A model generated the notes under the pieces. That model did not search any database, was not told where the DNA came from, and worked only from the letters and a program-made list of their open reading frames with translations. From Glutamicibacter sp002979865 (GTDB lineage Bacteria > Actinomycetota > Actinomycetes > Actinomycetales > Micrococcaceae), in assembly GCF_050030965.1 (NCBI RefSeq), contig NZ_CP188297.1, positions 1,178,001-1,242,000 on the forward strand: a stretch of 64,000 nucleotides of DNA. Reading direction: 5' to 3'. This document shows positions 1-7,702 of the stretch, one piece after another. Position 1 is the first letter of the stretch; every line of letters begins with the position of its first letter. The translations under genes and the position numbers were made by a program.

Positions 1-931
1 GGCCAGCCGCGTTGGACCAGAGCCCTTCCGTGAGGATCGCGGCGCCCACCAGCCCTCCACCGAGCAGAATCGGCAAGGCGCTTCGGGTACCGAAGCGGCG
101 ATTGCCTCCCAGCAGGGAACCGAACACTGCGCCCACGGACCAGGCACCGAGCAATACCGCGTATCCAGTGTCGTTATCGGTGATCCCGCGCAGGTAGAAC
201 ACCCCCGAAACGCCTTCTGCTGCGGTAAACAGCACGATCACTGCCACCGGGAGCAGCAAGATCCGCAATTGTGGATTGCGCGTCAATGCAGCTCCACCGG
301 GCGATACCGGTCCACCCGGATCCGGCTCGTTCCCTGCGTCTGCTCCTTTCCCGTTGGCGGCTTGCGAGCGGGACAGGAAGATGGCCGCCAGGGCCAGTGC
401 CAGGAATCCTGCCGCCGCGTACCAAAGCACCGCGCCGATCCCCGCTTTCGCGAAGACGAGTGAAGCTATCGTCGGCGCGATGATTCCCGCCAGGGTCGTC
501 GCTACGACAAGGAAGCTGCTGGCACGAGCAATGCTGAAGCCTCCGCGGATGCGCGGAATGATCTTGAAAATGACCGCTCCGTTAACCACCGCGCAAATAC
601 TGGCCACAGGCATCAAGGCGAGGCTCGCGAAGATATTGGAGGCAATGGCCATCACCGCGAAAATCGCCACATGCACGCACAGGTACAGGATCCACACCCG
701 GACAAGGGCTGACCCGTCCACCCAACGCCCTATAGCCGGAGCGGCAAGGATCGGCGGAACCAAGCCGGCGAGGAACAACGCGGTTACGCCCCAGGACCCC
801 AACTGATCCGCGGATTCCAGGGTCAAGGCAAAGACCGCCATGCCCTCGCCGAGCATGGAGAGCAATGCAACCACGCAGAACAGGACGCAACGCACCGAAG
901 ACTGCACCTGGCCCCCTTCCTCCGCGCGCAT
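1..931 (-). CDS. MFS transporter (3' end outside window)
   Basis: Partial gene: about 310 residues are visible and the C-terminus lies beyond the left edge. From an ATG at 931-929 the minus frame stays open to the edge and alternates hydrophobic helices with short charged loops. The loop GRWVDG near residues 67-72 fits the conserved loop between helices 2 and 3 of major facilitator permeases, and a polar Gly/Pro/Asn-rich stretch near residue 200 fits the central cytoplasmic loop. The substrate cannot be told. A minus-strand TAGACT hexamer at 959-954, 22 nt before the ATG, is a likely -10 element. The gene is divergent from the SDR gene at 1008. Family assignment is an inference from topology. 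Confidence 0.75.
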   Translation of the reverse strand, partial: MRAEEGGQVQSSVRCVLFCVVALLSMLGEGMAVFALTLESADQLGSWGVTALFLAGLVPPILAAPAIGRWVDGSALVRVWILYLCVHVAIFAVMAIASNIFASLALMPVASICAVVNGAVIFKIIPRIRGGFSIARASSFLVVATTLAGIIAPTIASLVFAKAGIGAVLWYAAAGFLALALAAIFLSRSQAANGKGADAGNEPDPGGPVSPGGAALTRNPQLRILLLPVAVIVLFTAAEGVSGVFYLRGITDNDTGYAVLLGAWSVGAVFGSLLGGNRRFGTRSALPILLGGGLVGAAILTEGLWSNAAG

Positions 932-1007
932 GCCACGCTGGCCTAAAGGTTCTAGTCTATGGGTAGGGGGATTCGCCTCCGAGGACATATTGCGCCAAAG
1001 GAGTCTC

Positions 1008-1862
1008 GTGAAAGTATTACTGGTCAGCTGCGGAGATGTCGCCACCGAGGCAGGACTGCGGCTCCAACAGGAGGGCCATCGCGTCACCGGCTGGCGGCGC
1101 AACAGCCAGAAGCTGCCCGCAGGATTTACCGGCCACAGCGTAGACCTGCTCGATGCCGTCCAGTGGCCAAGCATCGATCCGCAGACCGAAATCGTCGTGC
1201 TCACTCCCGTGCCAGCCACCCGCGATGCCGATGGCTACACGCGCGGCTATCTGCAGGTCGCCAAAGAACTGGCTTCCCGGCTGGCAGCCCAATGCCCCAA
1301 TCTTCGCCGGCTTATCTACGTTTCCTCCACCGCAGTGATGGGCGGCGCCAACGGAGAACTCGTCGACGAATCAGCACCGCTTGCCCCAGCTAGCCCCACC
1401 GCGCAGGTCCTTGCGCACACCGAGGCAGCGCTCGCCGGCAGCGGCCTGCCGGTAACAATCCTGCGGGCGTCGGGAATCTACGGCCCGGGCCGCACCCGGC
1501 TCATCGATCACGTCACTGCCGGAGCCGCACAGATTCCCGCGGGCTCGCATTGGACCAACCGCATCCACCGCGATGACCTGGCCGCGGCCATCGTTCACGT
1601 TGCGGCGCTGGGAGAGCAAGCCGCTGGCCTCTACCTGGCCAGTGACAGCACCCCAGCCCAGCTAGGCGAGGTCTACCAGTTTTTGGCCAAGGAACTTCAT
1701 TTGCCTGCGCCGGAAGAGGCAGGACAAGCCCCGGCTCGACGTGCTGCCGACCGCCGGGTCGATAATTCCAAGCTGCTAGCCAGCGGGCTTGAACTGCAGT
1801 ATCCGGGATTTGCCGAAGGCTACCGCGCGATCCTTGCCGGGGCATCAACCCGTCACGCCTAA
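1008..1862 (+). CDS. SDR-family NAD(P)-binding protein (epimerase-like)
   Basis: A 284-residue protein. I chose the GTG at 1008 because an AAAGGAG ribosome site lies just upstream (996-1002) and the protein then begins directly at the Rossmann beta strand (VKVLLVSCGDVATEAGL); the frame is open further upstream without support. The nucleotide-binding loop is degenerate (CGDVATEAG rather than GxxGxxG). LIYVSSTAVMG and IYGPGR fit the catalytic Ser/Tyr region of extended SDRs in the epimerase/dehydratase (YeeZ-like) group. Substrate unknown. It is convergent with the DadA-like gene and they share a stem-loop terminator. Confidence 0.8.
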   Translation: MKVLLVSCGDVATEAGLRLQQEGHRVTGWRRNSQKLPAGFTGHSVDLLDAVQWPSIDPQTEIVVLTPVPATRDADGYTRGYLQVAKELASRLAAQCPNLRRLIYVSSTAVMGGANGELVDESAPLAPASPTAQVLAHTEAALAGSGLPVTILRASGIYGPGRTRLIDHVTAGAAQIPAGSHWTNRIHRDDLAAAIVHVAALGEQAAGLYLASDSTPAQLGEVYQFLAKELHLPAPEEAGQAPARRAADRRVDNSKLLASGLELQYPGFAEGYRAILAGASTRHA

Positions 1863-1890
1863 AGCGCGTAAAAGACAGCCTTAAAGGAAA

Positions 1891-1940
1891 ACCGGCTTGC
1901 AGCGCATCGCCATGATGCACCGCAAGCCGGTTCTTTTATT
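1891..1940. terminator. bidirectional stem-loop terminator
   Basis: AACCGGCTTGC (1891-1901) pairs with GCAAGCCGGTT (1923-1933), followed by CTTTTATTT. The loop can extend the stem with GCGCATC/GATGC. It sits between the convergent SDR and DadA-like genes. Confidence 0.85.
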
Positions 1941-1965
1941 TCGTTCCGGGTGTGGACCGAAACGT

Positions 1966-3243
1966 CTAGAACCCCTTGCGCAAGGGGTTGAAGTGCCGGG
2001 CGATGCCTGGAACCTCCTGGCCAGCAATCTGGGCAGCCAGGATCTTGCCAGTCAGCGGTCCCAGCGCAACGCCCCACATGCCGTGGCCACCGCCAACCGA
2101 CACGCGCGAGGATCCGGTCTGGCCAATGAGTGGCATGCCGTCCGCGGTGCATGGGCGTCCACCCACCCATTCTTCTTTGCGGTTCTCCCAGTTAATCCCC
2201 TGGTAGACCGGGGTCGCAGCGGCAACGATGGCCTCAATGCGCTTCGGCTCCAGCTTGTGGTTGGCGTCGCGGAATTCCATGGTGCCGGCGATGCGGAAGC
2301 GATCGCCCAGCGGGGTGCAGGCAACGCGCTGGGTCGGGAAGTAGATCGGGTGCGTTGGCATGTGTTCCGGCTCCACGGTGAACGAGTAGCCGCGGCCTGC
2401 CTGAACCACAACGTTCACACCGAACTTGCTGGCCATGTCGGTCATCCAAGCACCGGTAGCCAGCACCACGTGATCCGCGGTGATTGAACGGCCTTCGGAA
2501 CCGATGACGGTGACCGAGCCGCCATTGTCGCGCACATCGGTGACGTTGAAGGCTCCGATGATGTCGCCGCCGCGGGCGATGACGGATTCGGCCAGTGAAT
2601 CCATGAACTTCGGCGGGTTGATGTAGCGCTGGTTCTTGATGGCTACGCCCGCAGCGACCTTATTGGACAGGGTCGGCTCGATGCCGCGCAACTCGTCGCC
2701 GGTGAGCAATTCGTAATCAACTTCGCCGCCGGTCTTCTCGATCATCTCGAATTCATGCAGCAGCGCATCGCGGTCGCTGAGCGAGGTGAAACCGGTCAAG
2801 AATGGATTTGCCGGCTTGGTCGGCTCCTGCACTCCCGGCCCTGCCGAAGTCGCCTGCGCGATTTCGTCGAAGGCATCCAAACCGGTCGCGCCGATTTCCG
2901 AGTAGACCCGCATGGCTTCTTCCCACTTCTTCGGGGTCGAGTGCCAGGCAAAACCGATCAGGAAGCGGAGCAACTTGGCATCGGCCTTCAGCGGAATGTA
3001 CAGCGGGGATGCCGGGTCGAGCATCATCTTCAGGCCGTTCTTGAAAATTGCAGGCTCCGCGATGGGCAGGGTCAGCGCTGGGGTCAACCAGCCGGCGTTA
3101 CCCCAAGAGGAACCGGACGCGACGCCGCCGCGATCCACGACGGTGACCTTAATGCCCGCTTCCTGCAGGTACCAAGCGGTCGACAGGCCAACAAAGCCAG
3201 CGCCTACAACAACGACATGATCTGGCACGCCTACTCCAGCCAT
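1966..3243 (-). CDS. FAD-dependent D-amino acid dehydrogenase-like oxidoreductase (DadA family)
   Basis: About 425 residues, the usual size of DadA small-subunit-type flavoproteins, which oxidatively deaminate D-amino acids at the membrane. The N-terminus carries the FAD dinucleotide fold (VVVVGAGFVGLSTAWYLQ) and the acidic end of beta 2 (VTVVDR). Further matches are SGSSWGNAGWLTP near residue 45 and a C-terminal GGHGMWGVALGP flavin loop. I prefer the ATG at 3243 (AGGAGAG 8 nt upstream); an in-frame ATG at 3261 also has a GGAGAGG site. Monocistronic between terminators. Exact substrate is an inference; glycine/sarcosine-type oxidases share this fold. Confidence 0.82.
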   Translation of the reverse strand: MAGVGVPDHVVVVGAGFVGLSTAWYLQEAGIKVTVVDRGGVASGSSWGNAGWLTPALTLPIAEPAIFKNGLKMMLDPASPLYIPLKADAKLLRFLIGFAWHSTPKKWEEAMRVYSEIGATGLDAFDEIAQATSAGPGVQEPTKPANPFLTGFTSLSDRDALLHEFEMIEKTGGEVDYELLTGDELRGIEPTLSNKVAAGVAIKNQRYINPPKFMDSLAESVIARGGDIIGAFNVTDVRDNGGSVTVIGSEGRSITADHVVLATGAWMTDMASKFGVNVVVQAGRGYSFTVEPEHMPTHPIYFPTQRVACTPLGDRFRIAGTMEFRDANHKLEPKRIEAIVAAATPVYQGINWENRKEEWVGGRPCTADGMPLIGQTGSSRVSVGGGHGMWGVALGPLTGKILAAQIAGQEVPGIARHFNPLRKGF

Positions 3244-3566
3244 GATCCACTCTCCTAGCATTTCGACGGCCTCTCCACACGAGCCCGCATGTCTTCACTG
3301 TCGCGCGATCCCCAGGGAAAATCAACGCGTCCTGACGATTCGACGGTGAGCGCCACCACACCGGCAGGAGGTTCGTGTTTCTTGCGGTAAATGATTGCAT
3401 ATTCCGAACTTTCAACAAGTACTTCCTCCCGTACGGGCACTTTCCCCAGAGGCTGCATCACTATCGCCCATCGGGAACTTCGCCTCCAGCGCGTCCTGCG
3501 TAGACTGGAGAGAAGCGAATTACCAATCCCGCCGATCAGCCATTTCTAAGGAACTGCACCACACTC

Positions 3567-4772
3567 ATGGCCTCACGTAAACCAGCCAAGAAGAAGCCTG
3601 CCCAGGGTCATCCAGCCCGCCGTTCCGGCGCCAGCAGCGTGCCTTTTGAATCTGAAGTGCGCCAAGCTCTTCAGCCATTCAAGTCCTCGCTCTTCCGCCA
3701 CTTCCACGAAGAGGGCCAGGCAGCCAGCGAGACCCGCGCAGCGCTCGAAGGGCTCACTACCCTGCTGACCGTGCATGCCCAGTTGCGCCAGAGCGTTGAC
3801 GTCAAAACCCTGGATCCGACGATTCTGGGTGAACAGCTGGGCCACTTGACGTCGCTGGGCAAGGAAGTTTCGGAAGCCAGCGCTGCGATCCTCAAGCATT
3901 ACCTGACTTTCCTGGGCACGACCGCTAATTTCGGCGGAAGCGTGGATGACTTCAAGCAGACTTTCGAATTCCTCTCCCGCATGGCTGGCGATTCACCCAT
4001 CGTGGCACCTTATCTCGAAGATGATGAGGCCAACGGCAGCCTCGAAGCGATGCCCTTCGTTTTTGCGGCTCGCGAGTTGATCAGCTGGGTTGGCGAAGGC
4101 AAGCCGACCACCCCAGCTGGCGTACTCACCGGCGATACGCTGCAGGATGCGGCCAGCGCGCTGGGCCTGTTCGTCAAGGTCGATGAATCCGCCGGCGTTC
4201 CAGAGGATGCCCAGTGGGAGCCGGAAGACGGCACTGCCGTTTCTTCGCTGGCCGACATTCCACGCCTATCGGCATACTGGGACGCCCTGATCGGCACGGC
4301 CATGCTGCGCTACCAGGAACCGAACGCAACCCCAACCGAGTCGCTCAGCGATGCGCTGCTGGCATCCAGCGGACAAGGCGCCCGCTTGGTCAAGGAGCTG
4401 ATTGCAGAGGTTCTCTACTCGCACATCCTGATCAACACCTTGGAGCAGCCGGGCAAGGCGCAGATCGCCGAGATGGTGGCCGGCGTGTTGAGCAATGCCG
4501 CATCATCGACACCGCCACGTGCCGAGTTCGCGTTGCAAGTTCCGACCGAAGATGACCTTCCCGCCGAGCAGCATCACCTGATTGCCAGCCTTGAGGAGGT
4601 TGTCCCCCAGGTCGAGTCCCTGCTGCGCGTCTTTGAACGCGAAGGCCTTGTCGAGATTAATGACGAGATCACGATTCCTGTGGTCTTGCGCTCTTCACTG
4701 GAACGAGCGCTGGCCAAGGTCTCTGATCATGTTTTGAAAGACACCCAAGAGGCAGAGGCTTCCGAGGTTTAG
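3567..4772 (+). CDS. conserved hypothetical protein, 401 aa
   Basis: I do not recognise this protein. It begins with a Lys/Arg/Pro-rich basic segment (residues 1-20) and continues as a soluble, mostly helical, acidic protein without signal peptide or membrane segment. A C-terminal helical region (LIASLEEVVPQVESLLRVF) precedes a short strand-rich tail. The ATG at 3567 is used; a TAGACT hexamer at 3501-3506 is a plausible -10. It stands alone, bounded on the right by a perfect 20-bp stem terminator. Codon use looks native, so it is probably a lineage-specific housekeeping-type gene rather than a recent arrival. Confidence 0.7.
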   Translation: MASRKPAKKKPAQGHPARRSGASSVPFESEVRQALQPFKSSLFRHFHEEGQAASETRAALEGLTTLLTVHAQLRQSVDVKTLDPTILGEQLGHLTSLGKEVSEASAAILKHYLTFLGTTANFGGSVDDFKQTFEFLSRMAGDSPIVAPYLEDDEANGSLEAMPFVFAARELISWVGEGKPTTPAGVLTGDTLQDAASALGLFVKVDESAGVPEDAQWEPEDGTAVSSLADIPRLSAYWDALIGTAMLRYQEPNATPTESLSDALLASSGQGARLVKELIAEVLYSHILINTLEQPGKAQIAEMVAGVLSNAASSTPPRAEFALQVPTEDDLPAEQHHLIASLEEVVPQVESLLRVFEREGLVEINDEITIPVVLRSSLERALAKVSDHVLKDTQEAEASEV

Positions 4773-4780
4773 ACCACCAG

Positions 4781-4832
4781 CAACGGCAAAGGGTGCGAGA
4801 GCTAATTCGAGTTCTCGCACCCTTTGCCGTTG
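4781..4832. terminator. perfect 20-bp stem-loop, bidirectional terminator
   Basis: CAACGGCAAAGGGTGCGAGA (4781-4800) is exactly complementary to 4813-4832, with a 12-nt loop. It follows the 401-aa gene on plus and the decayed ORF (stop at 4842) on minus. Confidence 0.85.
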
Positions 4833-4841
4833 ATTCATCGA

Positions 4842-5050
4842 CTAGCCGATGCGCGTGGCCAGCTCGGCGTCGTGCCACGGCAGGCGATCGAACCATGGGG
4901 CCCGCTTGGTTCGCCGGCCTTCACGGCCAAAGAATCTGCGGTTGCTTCTGCGTTGATCGCAGCATCTGCCGTCTTGCTATCAAAGCCGCCCTTAGGCTCC
5001 ACGGCCAGGCCTTATTGTTGCCAAACAACCGTATCTGCCTGGGTACTCAT
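4842..5050 (-). pseudogene. decayed small ORF (in-frame stop plus frameshift)
   Basis: Reading left from an ATG at 5050 (GGAAG upstream) gives MSTQADTVVWQQ, a TAA stop, then the same frame continues with GLAVEPKGGFDSKTADAAIN and an Ala/Glu-rich stretch; a one-base frame change near 4900 then gives PWFDRLPWHDAELATRIG and a stop at 4842, directly before a perfect terminator stem. The total of 209 nt is not a multiple of three. I cannot name the family. The protein-like composition, the position of the final stop next to the terminator, and the two lesions suggest a broken gene of about 70 codons, but it could be chance. Confidence 0.35.
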
Positions 5051-5167
5051 GCGCGCTCGCTTCCCAGACAGGAAATGCTCTCCATAGGCGCAACACCACG
5101 CCACGCAGGCCCATTCCGACCTGAGGTGTGAGGCAGAACGCAGAAACACGGGCTGGGTTTAAGTTAT

Positions 5168-5262
5168 AAAAGGTACGTTGCATTACTGACAGACAACGGC
5201 GTGCGATGGGGGCACAGCGCCGATGAAAGATCAGTCCGTTTACGCAATGCAACGTACCTTTT
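5168..5262. repeat. 17-bp perfect inverted repeat with 61-nt spacer
   Basis: AAAAGGTACGTTGCATT (5168-5184) is matched exactly in inverse orientation at 5246-5262. The A/T-ended arms could be terminal inverted repeats of a 95-bp MITE-like remnant, or a pair of regulator boxes upstream of the decayed ORF. No obvious target-site duplication is visible in the flanks, and the 61-nt interior has no protein-coding look. Confidence 0.6.
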
Positions 5263-5400
5263 AATCACCCTCGGATCCTTAGTGATGCCACTCGCAAAAC
5301 ACCACCAAGTACCTTCCCGGTGATCGGTCTTCACCGATACATGTCTAACTTATCGCGTCCTGCGAAAATCCGAAATCATACTTTAGTAGGAGGGTAGGGG

Positions 5401-6585
5401 TCAGAACGGGATGCTTGCGCGCAGTGCCCAAACACCGTTTTCGGAACTGGTTGCAAACTTTCCACCAAATGCACGCATCCTGTCACCCATGCCAATCAGG
5501 CCTGTCCCGCCTTCGGGCAACCCACTCGCCTTCTTGTCGAAATTCCCCATCTGATTAGTAATTTCCAGGATGCCCTCTGCCCCTTGGACCGTGAGTTCGA
5601 AGGTGCACTTCCCGCCCAAGGCACCGTGCTTTATCACATTTGTTGTACCTTCTTGCATGACCCGATAAATCGCAGTCTGTGCAGAACGGGGCAATTCGGA
5701 AATTTTCTCGTCAGTGGTGGAGCTCACCTCGAAATTTGCCTCTTTTAGCCTCTGAACGAAAAGTTCTGCACCCTGAAGCGCGTAAACAGTAGTAGCGGCC
5801 GGCTTATCAATGCCCTGGGACGAGGGATCTGCCATGGTCCCATCAGCCCTCAGGACATTGAGCATCAGGCGTAAATCGTGCAACGTCTCAGTACTCAGTT
5901 TGGCGATGACATCCAGAGCTTCGAGGGCCTTCTGCCCATCGTTTGCGAATTTCGCGGCCTTCGACTGCATGGCCACGACCGTGATGTCATGCGCGACAAT
6001 ATCGTGCAGATCCCGGGCAATGTTCTTTCGCTCCCGGTCGACAGCAAGACGAGTCTGCTCTTTGACCGTATGCATTTGCCGAAGAGCGAGCTCGTTCTTC
6101 TCGCGCAGCAAGTAAATATTCCTCGTTAAGAAGAACGCCATCGCCGTCAACGGGGCAATCCCGACAAGCAGAACCGCGTCTTGCCCGGACTGGACGCCGA
6201 ACTGCACCATCCACGCTGCGGACAAGGTTAGGAATAAGGCCCTAACACTCATGGCACTGGCCGTAGCTGCCAGCGCCGAAAAAATCATGAATGAAACGAC
6301 AGTCCAGAAGAACAAGGCGCCGTCCGTGAGGAAGAAATAGGCAACTGCCACAAACAATCCGACGGATACGGCAACCCAGCGAAGACCAAGCGCAAGAATT
6401 GCGCACAGTCCAACGCCGAGCAACGCGCCTCGAACCGAAATATCCGACGAACCACTAAATCCGTCTTCCAGCAGAGTCACGAACTCGCTACTGGAAACCG
6501 CGATCAGAACCGCAATACCAGTCCAAACAATGACACCCCGACCAGCGAAGAGCTTGGTCAGGGTGTCCTTTAGTCGTCCATTCAT
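5401..6585 (-). CDS. sensor histidine kinase, NarL/DesK type (HisKA_3)
   Basis: A 394-residue membrane kinase. About six hydrophobic segments fill residues 15-160; then comes a short coiled linker and a HisKA_3 dimerisation domain with the phospho-accepting His in ARDLHDIVAHD (H194). The ATP-binding domain shows an N-box (QEGTTNVIKHG, about 311-321) and a G-box (GGTGLIGMGDRM, about 359-370). It should phosphorylate the divergent LuxR-type regulator at 6899. It lies 46 nt downstream of, and on the same strand as, a secreted small peptide, so the two are probably co-transcribed; the multi-helix sensor would suit an extracytoplasmic or membrane signal such as that peptide. The start (ATG 6585) has only a weak ribosome site. 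Confidence 0.9.
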   Translation of the reverse strand: MNGRLKDTLTKLFAGRGVIVWTGIAVLIAVSSSEFVTLLEDGFSGSSDISVRGALLGVGLCAILALGLRWVAVSVGLFVAVAYFFLTDGALFFWTVVSFMIFSALAATASAMSVRALFLTLSAAWMVQFGVQSGQDAVLLVGIAPLTAMAFFLTRNIYLLREKNELALRQMHTVKEQTRLAVDRERKNIARDLHDIVAHDITVVAMQSKAAKFANDGQKALEALDVIAKLSTETLHDLRLMLNVLRADGTMADPSSQGIDKPAATTVYALQGAELFVQRLKEANFEVSSTTDEKISELPRSAQTAIYRVMQEGTTNVIKHGALGGKCTFELTVQGAEGILEITNQMGNFDKKASGLPEGGTGLIGMGDRMRAFGGKFATSSENGVWALRASIPF

Positions 6586-6631
6586 ATGCCGAATAATTCC
6601 CGGCTCAGATGATCAAGTCAAATAAACCGCG

Positions 6632-6814
6632 TTATGGGCAGGCGACGCCGTAGCGTTTGCAGAACCACTCCGAGAAGGCTGAGCCAAAGCCAGCAGGAGT
6701 AGCAACGTTGCCACTGCTGGAGGCTGGAGAGCTCGCGGCAGATGCAGGAGCTGCCACGGCGGTCAATGGTGCCAGAACTAATGCTGCTACGGCCAGCATT
6801 TTCAAACCCTTCAT
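6632..6814 (-). CDS. small secreted Cys-containing peptide, candidate signal
   Basis: A 60-residue protein. I chose the ATG at 6814 because GGAG lies 6 nt upstream; a GTG four codons earlier (6826) lacks a site. Residues 1-26 form a Sec signal peptide: Lys-containing start, hydrophobic core AVAALVLAPL, and a PASA cleavage box. The predicted mature peptide is about 34 residues, Ser/Ala/Gly-rich, ending in FSEWFCKRYGVACP, where two Cys separated by six residues could close a disulfide ring. It is directly upstream of the histidine kinase on the same strand and divergent from the response regulator. Function is inferred from context only; it could be a pheromone, an antimicrobial peptide or a kinase-modulating peptide. 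Confidence 0.7.
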   Translation of the reverse strand: MKGLKMLAVAALVLAPLTAVAAPASAASSPASSSGNVATPAGFGSAFSEWFCKRYGVACP

Positions 6815-6898
6815 AACAAACTCCACATCAGATCAACTTATATACTTTCAGGTGAACAGGCCAACATGAGGCCACCCGCATCGAATCAGAGGAATCAG
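6815..6898. promoter_or_regulatory. divergent promoter region of peptide-kinase and regulator
   Basis: The 84-nt gap between the peptide and the response regulator holds an A/T-rich core (ACTTATATACTTTC, 6835-6848). It contains TATACT for rightward and TATATAAG for leftward transcription, so the two promoters overlap. The regulator start at 6899 has AGAGGA upstream. Confidence 0.55.
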
Positions 6899-7573
6899 AT
6901 GGAACAAATAAAGGTCCTTATTGTCGATGATGAACCTCTAATTCGGCATGCGTTGGGCACAATCCTAGCAACAGACCCCGGAATTGTAACGGTTAATTCT
7001 GTTGAAAATGGACAGGCCGCCGTCGAGTATTGCAGCGGCAATCAAGTGGACGTTGTGCTCATGGATTTGCAGATGCCGATAATGGACGGGGTTAGCGCTA
7101 CTAAAGCAATCAAATCTGCCGAAGACAGCCCCTCAGTGCTTGCCATTACCGCCTTTTCTTCGGACGACTATCTGGTTCCGGTACTGACCGCTGGGGCCAG
7201 CGGATACTTGGTAAAAGACTCTGAACCAGATGAAATTATTCATGCGATCCATGCCGTTCACCAAGGAACTGCAGCCATTTCCCCGTCGGTTTCTTCTGAT
7301 CTAGTTTCTGCGGTTCGCGAAGCTTACCGGGATAATTCCCAAGACATTCAAGAACTGGCCTATGACTTGGGAATTACCAATCGGGAATTCGAGATTCTAA
7401 AACTGCTCGCACGCGGGCTAAACAATACCGAGATTTCAAGAACTCTGACTATTTCCGAAACCACGGTTAAAACCCATATGGCGAAGATTTTCGTTAAGCT
7501 GAATGTTCGCGATCGGGTCCAGGCCCTGGTTGCGGCCGCGCGTATGGGCCTTATCGAAATCCCGAAAGACTAG
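6899..7573 (+). CDS. response regulator, NarL/LuxR family
   Basis: A 224-residue DNA-binding regulator. The receiver domain (about 4-120) has the acidic pair (IVDDEP), the phosphorylated Asp in VVLMDLQMPIMDG (D56) and the conserved Lys in LVKDSEP. The C-terminal GerE/LuxR helix-turn-helix runs through FEILKLLARGLNNTEISRTL and TVKTHMAKIFVKLNVRDR. I chose the ATG at 6899 for its AGAGGA site; an ATG 11 codons earlier adds residues that precede the receiver fold. It is divergent from the peptide-kinase pair and is the obvious partner of that kinase. Confidence 0.92.
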   Translation: MEQIKVLIVDDEPLIRHALGTILATDPGIVTVNSVENGQAAVEYCSGNQVDVVLMDLQMPIMDGVSATKAIKSAEDSPSVLAITAFSSDDYLVPVLTAGASGYLVKDSEPDEIIHAIHAVHQGTAAISPSVSSDLVSAVREAYRDNSQDIQELAYDLGITNREFEILKLLARGLNNTEISRTLTISETTVKTHMAKIFVKLNVRDRVQALVAAARMGLIEIPKD

Positions 7574-7662
7574 CGCCTGCTTTCCAGCTATTAGTGTGAA
7601 GTCAACCTCTTTGACACCTTGCCCGGCTGGTTCGGGAATATCTGCGCGCCATATGCGTTGAA

Positions 7663-7683
7663 CATGAGCATAGACCGCTCAAG
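7663..7683. promoter_or_regulatory. HAIR-like operator (HspR box)
   Basis: CATGAGC-N7-GCTCAAG lies 19 nt before the TTG start of the Clp ATPase. The HspR-associated inverted repeat of actinobacteria is CTTGAGT-N7-ACTCAAG, so spacing is identical and the two arms differ at two and one positions. It is placed where a bound repressor would block initiation. Confidence 0.6.
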
Positions 7684-7702
7684 TTTCTATTAGGAGGCTC
7701 AC

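Larger units (their letters stand above)
4833..5400. other. gene-poor intergenic region
   Basis: No intact gene is convincing here. It holds the decayed minus-strand ORF (4842-5050), the wide inverted repeat (5168-5262) and, at about 5325-5340, a weak hairpin (ATCGGT-CTTC-ACCGAT) that could end the histidine kinase transcript. The other open frames in this stretch look like chance frames. Confidence 0.5.

Noticed and set aside
276..806. Long plus-strand ORF of 176 codons
   Set aside because: It is the mirror of the minus-strand MFS permease, whose hydrophobic pattern is clearly the real one.
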